Source of the DNA: Devosia epidermidihirudinis
GTDB taxonomy: Bacteria > Pseudomonadota > Alphaproteobacteria > Rhizobiales > Devosiaceae
DNA length: 64,000 nucleotides
Assembly (NCBI RefSeq): GCF_000971295.1
Contig: NZ_LANJ01000020.1
Coordinates: 1 to 64,000, forward strand
Direction of reading: 5' to 3'
Below the pieces are notes generated by a model that was not told where the DNA came from, ran no database searches, and saw only the letters and a list, made by a program, of their open reading frames with translations. This document shows, piece by piece, positions 41,756 through 50,258 of the stretch; the stretch's first letter is position 1; every line of letters starts with the position of its first letter. Made by a program: the position numbers and the translations under genes.

Positions 41756-42985
41756 CTAGTGTTCGTGCCCGGCCTTGTTCCCCAGCACTTTGTCCATGGC
41801 CTGCTGAACGCCCCGCACCACAGTTTTCAGCTGCCGGTTCGCCTTGATCCGCGCCCGCGTCTTCTGGAAGGCCTGATGCGCCGACACGATCAAGGTGCCG
41901 CGCGGGGTCAGGCCCACATAATGCTGGCGCAACGGCGTCTGCACATTGCACCAGTGCCGCTTCTCATCGGTGAACCCGCTACCCATGTCGAAGGTGCGGT
42001 ACCCCTCATCGAACACCGTCTGCATCACCCGCAACAGGCACTGTTTTCCCGGTGAGCCATGCTGGATTTCGGCATCGTCACTCATTGATGAAATCAAGCA
42101 GAACAGCCGATTGCCATGCACCACGTTGTAGCGCACGGCGACTATGTCGCCGTTCAGCCGCAGCACATGCAGCCGGATATCAACCCCTGAATCCGGCTTT
42201 GCCATCGCGTGATAGAAGCCAACCAGCCGCTGGCGGAGGAAGGCGTCGCGAATGCCCATAGCCTTGAAGCGCGCAGAACGCTGCTTGAACATGATTTCGA
42301 TGGCGCAATCGGTGTCGCCGCCATTATTGATGACCTCAAAGGTCACCTCGCCCATGGCGTTGAGCCGATCCCCCTGCTGCCGATCGTGCTTGCGGCGCGA
42401 CTTGCTGCGCTGCAGTTGATCGCACTCTTCCCAGCTTGAATACTCCGAGCGATAGAGCGTCTCGACGGTCAGCGTCTGACCAAGCTCGTCGAGCAGCCCG
42501 GGATGGCCGCCAAGCTCGGTTGGCATGGACCGCAGATAGACCACGTCCGCGCCCTCGAGCCGCGCCAGCATCACCTGCCACAACAGACTCCGCCCAACCG
42601 GGCCAAGGTCTGCCAGCACGTCATATTTGGCCAAGGGCGCATAGCAGCCGACATTAGCGCCGGGGAACCAGGTGAACACGGGCACGCCATAAACGCGCTT
42701 GCGATGCAACGCCATCAGGGCCACAGGCGCGCCATCGACGCAGCCGACGAGGTATCGCTGATCATCGCGCTTAATGCCGCGATCTTCGATCCAGAGACGG
42801 ATGAAGTCGAAATTCTGTCCGGGGGATTCGATGTTTCCAGCCTGCAGGCTGCGCCAGATCGCCTCGATATGCTCGATGTCCGACGTCACCATAGCCGTGA
42901 TTTCGCCGAGGACGCGTGCAGCAGCCGGCATCAGGTCGATGCCGTCGCCAACCTCCCCCGCCTTGTTCCCGTCGATTGCCAGCAT
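41756..42985 (-). CDS. GNAT-fold (CelD/BcsL, FemAB-like) acetyltransferase
   Basis: A 409-residue protein of the Acetyltransf_6 group. Two GNAT-like halves are suggested: an N-terminal one (IEAIWRSLQAG, then FTWFPGANVGCYAPL) and a C-terminal one with DIRLHVLRLNGDIVAVRYNVVHGNRLFCLISSM followed by FDMGSGFTDEKRHWC. Relatives sit in polysaccharide and cellulose gene sets (CelD, BcsL). It lies alone here, convergent with radC, and may modify a surface polysaccharide. Confidence 0.85.
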   Translation of the reverse strand: MLAIDGNKAGEVGDGIDLMPAAARVLGEITAMVTSDIEHIEAIWRSLQAGNIESPGQNFDFIRLWIEDRGIKRDDQRYLVGCVDGAPVALMALHRKRVYGVPVFTWFPGANVGCYAPLAKYDVLADLGPVGRSLLWQVMLARLEGADVVYLRSMPTELGGHPGLLDELGQTLTVETLYRSEYSSWEECDQLQRSKSRRKHDRQQGDRLNAMGEVTFEVINNGGDTDCAIEIMFKQRSARFKAMGIRDAFLRQRLVGFYHAMAKPDSGVDIRLHVLRLNGDIVAVRYNVVHGNRLFCLISSMSDDAEIQHGSPGKQCLLRVMQTVFDEGYRTFDMGSGFTDEKRHWCNVQTPLRQHYVGLTPRGTLIVSAHQAFQKTRARIKANRQLKTVVRGVQQAMDKVLGNKAGHEH

Positions 42986-43102
42986 GGCAGCATCCCCCAG
43001 AGCCAGTACTGTGTACGCTCCGAGGTTAAACCACGCTTGAATTCCTGCGACGAAGGCCGCTGCGTACGCGGAAATGCTTACTAGGGTTAAGGCATTCCTA
43101 TC

Positions 43103-43837
43103 TCAGCCAAAGTTGGCGAGGAAAGGGAAGGTCTCAAGGAACCAGTAAGAAATGCGGGTGAAATCGCCGGTGATGAACAGGAGGCCGGTGATCACCAGCA
43201 GCACGCCCATGACGCGCTCAACCGTATGCAGGTGGCGCTTGAAGCCGTTGAAGAAGGCGAGGAACGGCCCGATGGCGATACCCGCCAGGAAGAACGGAAC
43301 GCCCAGCCCCAGCGAGTACAGCGCCAGCAGCCCCGCACCTTCCCATGCCGTTCCACGGCTCGCCGCAACCGACAGTACCGCCGCCAGCACGGGGCCGATG
43401 CACGGCGTCCAACCGATCGCAAAGGCGAGGCCAAGCAGGAACCCGCCAACCGGCCCACTGGCAACGCCGGGACCATTATGGCGCAACTGCCTATCGAGAA
43501 TGCCAATTCGATAGACCCCGATGAAATGCAGGCCCATCGCAATGATCATCACGCCAGCCAGCGGCGTAATGTAGGGCAACAACTGGCGAAACGCCTGTCC
43601 AAACGCGGTCGCGGTAGCGCCCAGCGTAACGAACACCACCGAAAAACCGAGGATGAAGAACAGCGAGGTGAACGCCACGCGTCGCTGCAAAGCGCCCGCA
43701 GTGGTGCCCTCGTCACGGAGCTGATCAAAACTCGCCCCGCTCATATAGGTGAGATAAGGCGGCACAAGTGGCAGCACGCATGGGCTAAGAAAGCTCAGCA
43801 CGCCCGCACCTAAAACCAAAGGCAGAGAGAATTCCAA
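43103..43837 (-). CDS. ccdA: Cytochrome c biogenesis protein CcdA
   Basis: A 244-residue six-helix thiol:disulfide carrier. The paired redox cysteines are in LSPCVLPLVPPYLTYMSG and IGWTPCIGPVLAAVLS, with the expected prolines. CcdA passes reducing power from thioredoxin across the membrane to periplasmic partners for haem attachment. The start appears to be TTG at 43837, as no in-frame ATG is near. No TlpA/CcmG or ccm genes are adjacent. Confidence 0.94.
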   Translation of the reverse strand: MEFSLPLVLGAGVLSFLSPCVLPLVPPYLTYMSGASFDQLRDEGTTAGALQRRVAFTSLFFILGFSVVFVTLGATATAFGQAFRQLLPYITPLAGVMIIAMGLHFIGVYRIGILDRQLRHNGPGVASGPVGGFLLGLAFAIGWTPCIGPVLAAVLSVAASRGTAWEGAGLLALYSLGLGVPFFLAGIAIGPFLAFFNGFKRHLHTVERVMGVLLVITGLLFITGDFTRISYWFLETFPFLANFG

Positions 43838-43958
43838 GAGGGTGACGCTCCTATTGCAGAGCCTTGTCTACCCGCTCACCCGCACAAAGCAATGAGGCCA
43901 GCCGCCGCATCGCTGGTTTGTGATGGGACAACGCTCAAGCGGCGCCGCCGCGATAATA

Positions 43959-43973
43959 TGATTGATACAGTCA
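43959..43973 (+). promoter_or_regulatory. Candidate iron-responsive operator (RirA, IRO box)
   Basis: TGA-N9-TCA (TGA 43959-43961, TCA 43971-43973), matching the IRO box bound by RirA in Hyphomicrobiales. It is 54 bases upstream of a gene for an iron-siderophore-type binding protein, in a locally AT-rich promoter. The motif is short, so chance matches are expected elsewhere; position is the main support. Confidence 0.5.
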
Positions 43974-44027
43974 TAAAAACGAGATAGCCCCTCCACCAAG
44001 GCACATGGTGCCCGCAAGGAGATAGAA

Positions 44028-44993
44028 ATGAACACGAGATTCATCAGGCAGGCAGCGTTCGCCGCCGCCGCCACGCTGGCCCTGCCCTTTGGCGCGCAGG
44101 CTGCGGATCAGTTCCCGGTCACCATCACCCATGTGCATGGCGATACCGTCATCGAGAAGGCACCCGTCCGCGTCGTGACGCTCGGCTGGATGACGCAAGA
44201 CATCGTGGCCGATCTCGGCATCATCCCCGTCGGCACGCCAAAGGTCACTTGGGGCGATGATGGCACCGGCCTGCTGCCGTGGTTTGCAGACACCATCAAG
44301 GCTATCGGCCCAGAGCGCCCGGCCCTGCTGAGCATTGATGATGGCATTCCCTTCGAGGATATTCTGGCGCTTGACCCAGACGTCATCCTCGCCCCAATGA
44401 GTGGCATTGACGAGAACGACTATGCCCGCCTGTCATCCATTGCTCCCACGGTTGCCTATGACAAATCCGCCTGGGATGGTCGCTGGCAGGACGTGACCAT
44501 GACCATCGGCAAGGCGCTGGGCAAATCCGCTGAAGCCGAGCAGCTGATTGCGGACACCAATGCTGCCGTCGCCGCCGAACGGGACGCACATCCCGAGTTT
44601 GCTGGAAAATCGGCCATCTTCGCCTACATCGTGCCCGGCTCGGGCATCATGCATGTCTATTCGCCCGACGCATCGCGCGTGCAGATGCTGGTCGATCTGG
44701 GATTCAGCCTGCCGCCAGCTGTTGCAGCCTTCCCCGACGACACCGATGTCAGCACTGAGAGACTCGGCGAAATCGACACCGACGTGCTGGTCTCCTGGCA
44801 CAACGAGCCCGAGGACATCGACTTCGTAAAGACGGACTCCGTGTTCTCCCGCTACCGCGCGGTTGCCGAAGGGCATTACGTCGGCTTCGCCGACCCAAGC
44901 CTCGTTATGGCCGTCGTCGCGCCCTCACCATCCGCCATTAGGTGGTCGCTCGCCATTCTGGTCAACGACCTCGCAGAAGTCCTCAAGAACTAA
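44028..44993 (+). CDS. Iron-siderophore-type ABC transporter substrate-binding protein
   Basis: A 321-residue periplasmic binding protein with a signal peptide (hydrophobic AAFAAAATLALPFGAQA, cleaved before ADQF). It has the two-lobed helical-backbone fold of class III proteins (FecB/FepB): VRVVTLGWMTQDIVADLGIIPVG, GIPFEDILALDPDVILAPMSG and TDVSTERLGEIDTDVLVSW. No permease or ATPase gene is adjacent. A candidate RirA site upstream agrees with control by iron. A strong AAGGAG site precedes the ATG and a terminator follows. Confidence 0.92.
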   Translation: MNTRFIRQAAFAAAATLALPFGAQAADQFPVTITHVHGDTVIEKAPVRVVTLGWMTQDIVADLGIIPVGTPKVTWGDDGTGLLPWFADTIKAIGPERPALLSIDDGIPFEDILALDPDVILAPMSGIDENDYARLSSIAPTVAYDKSAWDGRWQDVTMTIGKALGKSAEAEQLIADTNAAVAAERDAHPEFAGKSAIFAYIVPGSGIMHVYSPDASRVQMLVDLGFSLPPAVAAFPDDTDVSTERLGEIDTDVLVSWHNEPEDIDFVKTDSVFSRYRAVAEGHYVGFADPSLVMAVVAPSPSAIRWSLAILVNDLAEVLKN

Positions 44994-44996
44994 TGC

Positions 44997-45026
44997 AAAA
45001 GGGCCCGGAGTGATCCGGGCCCTTTT
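44997..45026. terminator. Bidirectional rho-independent terminator
   Basis: GGGCCCGGA / TCCGGGCCC stem (45001-45009, 45014-45022) with GTGA loop, flanked by AAAA and TTTT, between the convergent binding-protein and aminotransferase genes. Confidence 0.9.
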
Positions 45027-45046
45027 CATATTCTGTGAGCAATCGC

Positions 45047-46261
45047 TTAGCCGACCAGCGGCACCACATTGCCCTGACCGGGCTTGGAGCCCAGCAGCTT
45101 TTTGACGTTGCGAGCAGCCTGACGGATGCGTTGCTCATTCTCGACGAAGGCCAGACGGATATACTGGTCGCCATACTCGCCAAAGCCCACGCCAGGAGCC
45201 ACGCCCACACCGGTTTCCTTGATCAGCAGCTTGGCAAATTCCAGCGAGCCCAGATGGGCAAACTGCGCCGGGATCGGTGCCCAGGCGAACATGGTCGCCT
45301 TTGGCACAGGAATGTCCCACCCCGAACGGCCAAAGCTCTCCACCAGCACGTCGCGGCGCGCCTTGTAGATCTTGCGAACTTCTTCGATCACGTCGTCCGA
45401 ACCGTTGAGGGCTGCGGTCGCCGCAACCTGGATCGGCGTGAAGGCACCATAGTCGAGGTAGGACTTTACGCGGGCCAGAGCAGCGATCAGACGTTCGTTG
45501 CCGACGGCAAAACCGACGCGCCAGCCGGGCATCGAGTACGTCTTGGACATCGAGGTGAATTCCGCCGTGATGTCGATCGCGCCCGGCACCTGCAGCACAG
45601 ATGGTGGCGGCTCGTTCTCATCAAAGTAGATCTCGGAGTAAGCGAGATCGCTGAGAATGAAGATGTCGTGAGCCTTACAATACTTGACGACCTCGGTGTA
45701 AAAATCGAGGTCAGCCGTATAGGCGGTCGGGTTGGCCGGGTAGTTCAGCACCAGCGCAATCGGCTTGGGGATCGAGTGCCGAACGGCACGATCCAGCGAG
45801 CGCATGAAATCCTCATTCGGATCAGCCGGCATGGAGCGCACGACGCCGCCCGACATGATGAAACCGAACGAATGGATCGGATAGGTCGGGTTTGGCACCA
45901 GCACCACGTCGCCGGGTGCAGTGATGGCCGAAGCCATGTTGGCAAAGCCTTCCTTGGACCCGAGCGTTGCCACGACCTGCGTGTCGGGGTTCAGCTTCAC
46001 GCCAAAGCGGCGGCCATAATAGCTTGCCTGTGCCTTGCGGAGGCCGGGAATGCCGCGCGAGGACGAATAGCGGTGGGTGCGGCCGTCCTTGACCGTCTCC
46101 TGCAGCTTTTCAACGATATGCTGCGGCGTCGGCATGTCTGGATTGCCCATGCCAAGGTCGATGACGTCGACGCCATCGGCGCGGGCCTTGGCCTTCAGCG
46201 GGTCAATATGGGCAAAGACATAGGGGGGAAGACGGCGGATTTTGTGGAAGTCGTCGCTCAT
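45047..46261 (-). CDS. alaC: Class I/II aminotransferase, AlaC-like
   Basis: A 404-residue PLP enzyme closely resembling E. coli AlaC in pattern: RLPPYVFAHIDPLK, DLGMGNPDMPTPQHIVEKL, THRYSSSRGIPGLRKA, VPNPTYPIHSFG and the PLP lysine in SMSKTYSMPGWRVGF. The product makes alanine from pyruvate with glutamate; some alphaproteobacterial relatives are annotated as LL-diaminopimelate aminotransferase, which cannot be excluded. ATG 46261 is chosen over a longer frame to 46321. Confidence 0.88.
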   Translation of the reverse strand: MSDDFHKIRRLPPYVFAHIDPLKAKARADGVDVIDLGMGNPDMPTPQHIVEKLQETVKDGRTHRYSSSRGIPGLRKAQASYYGRRFGVKLNPDTQVVATLGSKEGFANMASAITAPGDVVLVPNPTYPIHSFGFIMSGGVVRSMPADPNEDFMRSLDRAVRHSIPKPIALVLNYPANPTAYTADLDFYTEVVKYCKAHDIFILSDLAYSEIYFDENEPPPSVLQVPGAIDITAEFTSMSKTYSMPGWRVGFAVGNERLIAALARVKSYLDYGAFTPIQVAATAALNGSDDVIEEVRKIYKARRDVLVESFGRSGWDIPVPKATMFAWAPIPAQFAHLGSLEFAKLLIKETGVGVAPGVGFGEYGDQYIRLAFVENEQRIRQAARNVKKLLGSKPGQGNVVPLVG

Positions 46262-46680
46262 GATTTCCTCGGCGGCCCGCGTGGGGGCTTTGATCTGGGC
46301 CGCGACGCGCCTCAGGCGCAACGCATCTCAAACAGATGACGTGATTATCGCGGAATTATGGTTGTGAACGGGTTAAACGGCCCCTTGTGAGGGCGCTTTC
46401 GTTATGTTCGGCTCTTCCCGGCCCCAGTCAGGCCATTGGGAAGAGCTAGCGGGCGTTCGCGGCGGCGCCCGCCAAGGCGGCAAACGGCACTGCACAACCG
46501 GCGAGCGAGGCTCCAACCAATGCAACAGTGTACGGAGACGGCATGTCTCTTGCCCTTCAGATGCGACTTTTGTAATGAAAACAGCTATCGATGAGCCCGT
46601 ACATAAATCCTGAGCAGGGTATTGTAAATGGCCCGGAGGACGCCAACCTTCGGCTCAAGCGGCGTATGTGAGGTTTGACT
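46262..46680. other. Non-coding gap between divergent genes
   Basis: About 420 bases between alaC and the glycosyltransferase gene. It must hold both promoters. I see a GCGGGCG / CGCCCGC hairpin near 46450-46472 and a 69-codon plus-strand frame at 46404-46613 whose composition does not look like a real protein. No RNA gene was recognised. Confidence 0.4.
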
Positions 46681-48003
46681 TTGAAGCGTATTGCCCTCGT
46701 CACGATCGGCACGCAAGGCGATGTGCAGCCCTATCTAGCTTTGGCCATCGCGCTGAAGGAGAAGGGCTATTCGGTCATTCTTGGAGCTTCTGAAGAGTTC
46801 CAGGGCATGGTCGAAGGCTACGGGATCGAGTTCCACACACTCGGTCCATCCATTCAATCCTTCCTGCAGCAGCAGCGATTCGAGAACGCGATGAGCCAGT
46901 CCATGCTCATCAACGGCCCTTCGCTCCTGCGTCAGGGCCAGCAGATCGTCGATACTGCTGCCCGCCACGCCTGGAATATGTGCCAGGGCGCCGACATGTT
47001 GATTCTCAACATGAACACGAGCTTTGGCATCGACATCGCTGAAGCGCTGCATATTCCCGCCATCATGGTCGGGCTGCAGCCGCTCAATTCCACCAGCGAA
47101 TTCCCGCTCTGCATCTATTACGATTACGGCGCCGATTTCGGCCCGGCGTTCAACAAGCTCAGCTACACGGCCATGACCGTGCAGCAGATCTATTACAACC
47201 TGCCGCGTAACAAGCTGCGCCGTGAGTTGATGGGGCTGGACGCGCGCAAAAAGGGCGGCTTCTTCCGCAATACCGACGGAACGGCGCTGACGACCCTTTA
47301 TCCCTATTCCCCTGTGGTCTCCCCTCGCCCGCGCGATTGGCCAAAGAGCGCCATCGTCACCGGCTACTGGAACCTCAAGGATCGCAGTGACTGGCAACCG
47401 TCCGAAGAATTCCAGAAGTTCCTCTCCGAGGGCGATGCACCGGTCTATATCGGCTTTGGCTCCATGCCTTTCGGCGCGGAACGCAATACCAAGATTCTCA
47501 AGGAAGCAGTCGCCATGTGGGGCGGCCGTGCCGTTGTGGCGCGCGGTTGGGGCGGCATCAATCCGCACGACCTGCCCAGCACCATCTTTGCGATAGAGAA
47601 GGCCCCGCACGACAAGCTGTTCAAGTATGTCTCGGCTGTCGTCCATCACGGCGGCGCAGGCACGACTTCAGCAGGCCTCCATCTTGGTCGCCCGACCTTT
47701 GTGGTGCCGCAGACCGTCGACCAGCCCTATTGGGGCCGTCGCGTCTATGAACTCGGCTGTGGCCCCAAGCCCGTCCGCCTGCGTAAGCTGACTTCGGAAA
47801 TCCTGGCCGGTGCCTTGGCGGACCTTACCAGCAACGAGGACTATCGCCGCAACGCAGGCGATCTCGCCGAAAAGCTGCATGCCGAAGATGGCACCGAAAA
47901 AGCCATCAAGGTCATCGAACGCGTCATGGAAAACTACGTCCCCCGCGTGACCAGGGCCAAAAAGCTGAAGAAGATCAAACCATCGCTAAAGGCGGTTGGT
48001 TGA
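46681..48003 (+). CDS. Glycosyltransferase, GT1/GT28 sterol-glucosyltransferase-like
   Basis: A 440-residue GT-B enzyme. The N-terminus has GTQGDVQPYLALAIALKEKGY, the form typical of sterol 3-beta-glucosyltransferases and rhamnosyl/UGT enzymes, and the donor-site motif VVHHGGAGTTSAGLHLGRPTFVVPQTVDQPYWG is complete. It probably glucosylates a lipid or hopanoid-like acceptor with a UDP-sugar. There is no ATG; TTG at 46681 has GAGG at a 7-base spacing and is preferred over TTG 46675. The C-terminal tail is rich in lysine (KKLKKIKP). It stands alone and is followed by palindromic repeats. Confidence 0.87.
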   Translation: MKRIALVTIGTQGDVQPYLALAIALKEKGYSVILGASEEFQGMVEGYGIEFHTLGPSIQSFLQQQRFENAMSQSMLINGPSLLRQGQQIVDTAARHAWNMCQGADMLILNMNTSFGIDIAEALHIPAIMVGLQPLNSTSEFPLCIYYDYGADFGPAFNKLSYTAMTVQQIYYNLPRNKLRRELMGLDARKKGGFFRNTDGTALTTLYPYSPVVSPRPRDWPKSAIVTGYWNLKDRSDWQPSEEFQKFLSEGDAPVYIGFGSMPFGAERNTKILKEAVAMWGGRAVVARGWGGINPHDLPSTIFAIEKAPHDKLFKYVSAVVHHGGAGTTSAGLHLGRPTFVVPQTVDQPYWGRRVYELGCGPKPVRLRKLTSEILAGALADLTSNEDYRRNAGDLAEKLHAEDGTEKAIKVIERVMENYVPRVTRAKKLKKIKPSLKAVG

Positions 48004-48036
48004 GCGCCTGACGTTTCGACGGCTCCCACCACCACC

Positions 48037-48232
48037 GTCATTACCCGGCTTGTCCGGGCAATCCACGCCTCCGCACGCGCTGACAGATGGATTACCCAGA
48101 CAAGCCGGGTAATGACGGGCGGGGTGAGTGTGGGGCTAGGCCCATTCGACCGGGTGGCGTCATCAGCCGAGCCCTTGACCTTTTCGCCCCAATCTCTCCA
48201 CCATCGTCATTGCCCGGCTTGTCCGGGCAATC
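48037..48232. repeat. Three REP-like palindromes (family B)
   Basis: Units at about 48037-48064, 48088-48117 and 48205-48232, each of the form TCATTACCCGGCTTGTCCGG or its reverse complement. The middle unit is inverted relative to the other two. They belong to the same family as the pair at 32303-32415. They fill the 270-base gap between the glycosyltransferase and VOC genes. Confidence 0.82.
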
Positions 48233-48276
48233 CATGCCTCCCCGCGCACAACACGCGGGGAGACGCGCGCCAAACG

Positions 48277-48636
48277 TTACCCGTTGTGGCAGACGACCTC
48301 GACATTGTTCCCATCGGGATCAATCACAAACGCCGCGTAGTATGTCGGCGTATAGTGCGGGCGCAAGCCCGGGCCGCCATTGTCCTTGCCGCCGGCAGCC
48401 AGTGCAGCCGCATGAAACGCGTCAACTGCCTCATGCTTATCCGCGCCCAGCGCCAAATGGACGCGTGATGGCGTACCCTCGGCGGCGCTGATCCACAGAT
48501 CGGGCGTTTCCCGACCAAGGCCGGCATTGCCTTCGAACTGCATCATCACCGTGTAACCAAGCGGCGCAAGCGCAGCCTGATAGAATGCCAGCATGGTGTC
48601 GAATTGCTGCGTGTGCAGGCCAACATGGTCGATCAT
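48277..48636 (-). CDS. VOC family protein
   Basis: A 119-residue glyoxalase-fold protein: IDHVGLHTQQFDTMLAFYQAALAPLGYTVM at the N-terminus and YYAAFVIDPDGNNVEVVCH at the C-terminus, with His, Glu candidates for a metal site. Function unknown. ATG 48636 has a GGAGA site upstream. It is unrelated in sequence detail to the VOC gene at 37171. Confidence 0.9.
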   Translation of the reverse strand: MIDHVGLHTQQFDTMLAFYQAALAPLGYTVMMQFEGNAGLGRETPDLWISAAEGTPSRVHLALGADKHEAVDAFHAAALAAGGKDNGGPGLRPHYTPTYYAAFVIDPDGNNVEVVCHNG

Positions 48637-48655
48637 GAACGTCTCCAAATACAAA

Positions 48656-48683
48656 GAGGGCAGCGGATTTATCCGCTACCCTC
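48656..48683 (-). terminator. Rho-independent terminator of the symporter gene
   Basis: On the minus strand GAGGGTAGCGGA / TCCGCTGCCCTC (one mismatch) with a TAAA loop is followed by TTTGTATTT. It lies between the dicarboxylate symporter gene and the VOC gene downstream of it. Confidence 0.75.
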
Positions 48684-48722
48684 CCCTTAGGTTTGACTGA
48701 TGACAATAGCTGTCAGGAGCTA

Positions 48723-50096
48723 TTAAGCAGGCACAACATCGCTGTCGTTTTCGAGTGCATCAATGCTCTCGCCGCGATCGTAGACTTCCTGATTGAGGAT
48801 GCCCTGACGCTTGGAAACGATGGTTGGCACCAGCGCCTGACCGGCGACGTTGACCGCGGTGCGGCCCATATCGAGGATCGGATCGACTGCCAGCAGCAGG
48901 CCGACGCCTTCCAGTGGGAGACCCAGGGTGGACAGGGTCAGCGTCAACATCACGGTGGCACCTGTGAGGCCAGCCGTCGCTGCTGAACCAATGACAGACA
49001 CGAAGACGATCAGCAGGTATTCCTGGAGGCCAAGCTGAATACCGAAGAACTGGGCAACGAAGATCGCCGAGATCGCTGGATAGATCGCCGCGCAGCCGTC
49101 CATCTTGGTGGTCGCGCCGAGTGGCACTGCGAACGCAGCGTATTCACGCGGAACACCCAGGCTCTTCTCCGTGATGCGCTCGGTCACCGGCAGCGTGCCG
49201 ATCGAGGAGCGGGACACGAAAGCCAGCTGGATCGCAGGCCATGCGCTCTGGAAGTAGCGGATGGGGTTGAGGCCATGCGCCTGCAGCAGCACCGGGTAGA
49301 CAACGAACAGCACTAGCGCGAGGCCGATATAGATCGCTGCCGAGTACCAGCCCAGCTGTGCCAGCGCGTCCCAGCCATAGACCGCCACGGCATTGCCGAG
49401 CAGGCCGATGGTGCCGATTGGCGTCAGGCGGATCACCCACCACAGGATCTTGTGGACGATCTTGAGGAACGAGCGATTGAACGCAAGGAAGGGATCAGCC
49501 GCTGGGCCGACGCGCAGTGCAGCAACGCCAACGGCAATGGAGACCACGAGGATCTGCAGCACGTTGAAGTTCAGGCTCGTCGTTGCGCCGCTCTCTGCCA
49601 CGCGGGTCGATGCCTGCAATCCCAGAATGTTGGCAGGGACAAGACCCTTGAGGAAATCGAGCCACGAACCGCTCGACGCTGGCGCCTTGGCAGCAGCTTC
49701 GGAGACGGCGGTGTTGATGCCCGGCTGAATGATCAGGCCAAGTGCGATACCGATGGCCACTGCGATGAGCGCAGTGATCGCAAACCACAGCAGGGTCTGC
49801 CACACCAGCTTGGCGGCATTGTTGAGCTCACGCAGATTGGCGATCGACGCCACGATGGCGGTGAAAACAAGAACCGGAACCAGCGCGCGCAACAGCGACA
49901 CGAAGATCGAGCCGATGGTGGCCAGTGTCTGGGTCAGCCAGTTGGCATTTCCAGCAGCATCAGGACCAAGCTGGCGGGCGATGTAACCAAGCACGAGGCC
50001 AACAACCATGGCCGCCAGCACCTGGAAGCCAAAAGATCGATAGAACGGCTTTGGCGCCTTTGCCGGGCGCGCCGCCGAAACAGTGGTAGGAGACAT
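48723..50096 (-). CDS. Dicarboxylate/amino acid:cation symporter (DAACS)
   Basis: A 457-residue member of the glutamate/dicarboxylate symporter family (GltP, DctA, SstT group). Key motifs: SRSSIGTLP (serine-rich hairpin 1), GATTKMDGCA (the NMDGT-like motif, reading KMDGC) and DMGRTAVNVAGQ in the last helices (usual DxxRTxxNVxGD, here ending in Q rather than D). The coupling ion and substrate are uncertain. The stop is followed by a strong terminator. Confidence 0.9.
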   Translation of the reverse strand: MSPTTVSAARPAKAPKPFYRSFGFQVLAAMVVGLVLGYIARQLGPDAAGNANWLTQTLATIGSIFVSLLRALVPVLVFTAIVASIANLRELNNAAKLVWQTLLWFAITALIAVAIGIALGLIIQPGINTAVSEAAAKAPASSGSWLDFLKGLVPANILGLQASTRVAESGATTSLNFNVLQILVVSIAVGVAALRVGPAADPFLAFNRSFLKIVHKILWWVIRLTPIGTIGLLGNAVAVYGWDALAQLGWYSAAIYIGLALVLFVVYPVLLQAHGLNPIRYFQSAWPAIQLAFVSRSSIGTLPVTERITEKSLGVPREYAAFAVPLGATTKMDGCAAIYPAISAIFVAQFFGIQLGLQEYLLIVFVSVIGSAATAGLTGATVMLTLTLSTLGLPLEGVGLLLAVDPILDMGRTAVNVAGQALVPTIVSKRQGILNQEVYDRGESIDALENDSDVVPA

Positions 50097-50258
50097 TGGA
50101 TTATCCGCAAGACACGAGGATATCGCTCAAGGATTGAACGATCCGCCTCGGAAAACGCGGACATTACGCCCCCCTCTCGGGAAGTGCTGCGCATTGATTT
50201 TCCTTTGCGCGAGCCAGGGCGGATTTTTGTGCTGATACGGACGTCGTTGCGGCAAAGA

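Noticed and set aside
46404..46613. Possible 69-residue protein upstream of the glycosyltransferase gene
   Set aside because: No ribosome site, no hydrophobic core and no recognisable family; treated as non-coding.
32303..48232. CRISPR array made of the repeated palindromes
   Set aside because: Units are few, irregularly spaced, inverted relative to each other and self-complementary; no cas gene is present.
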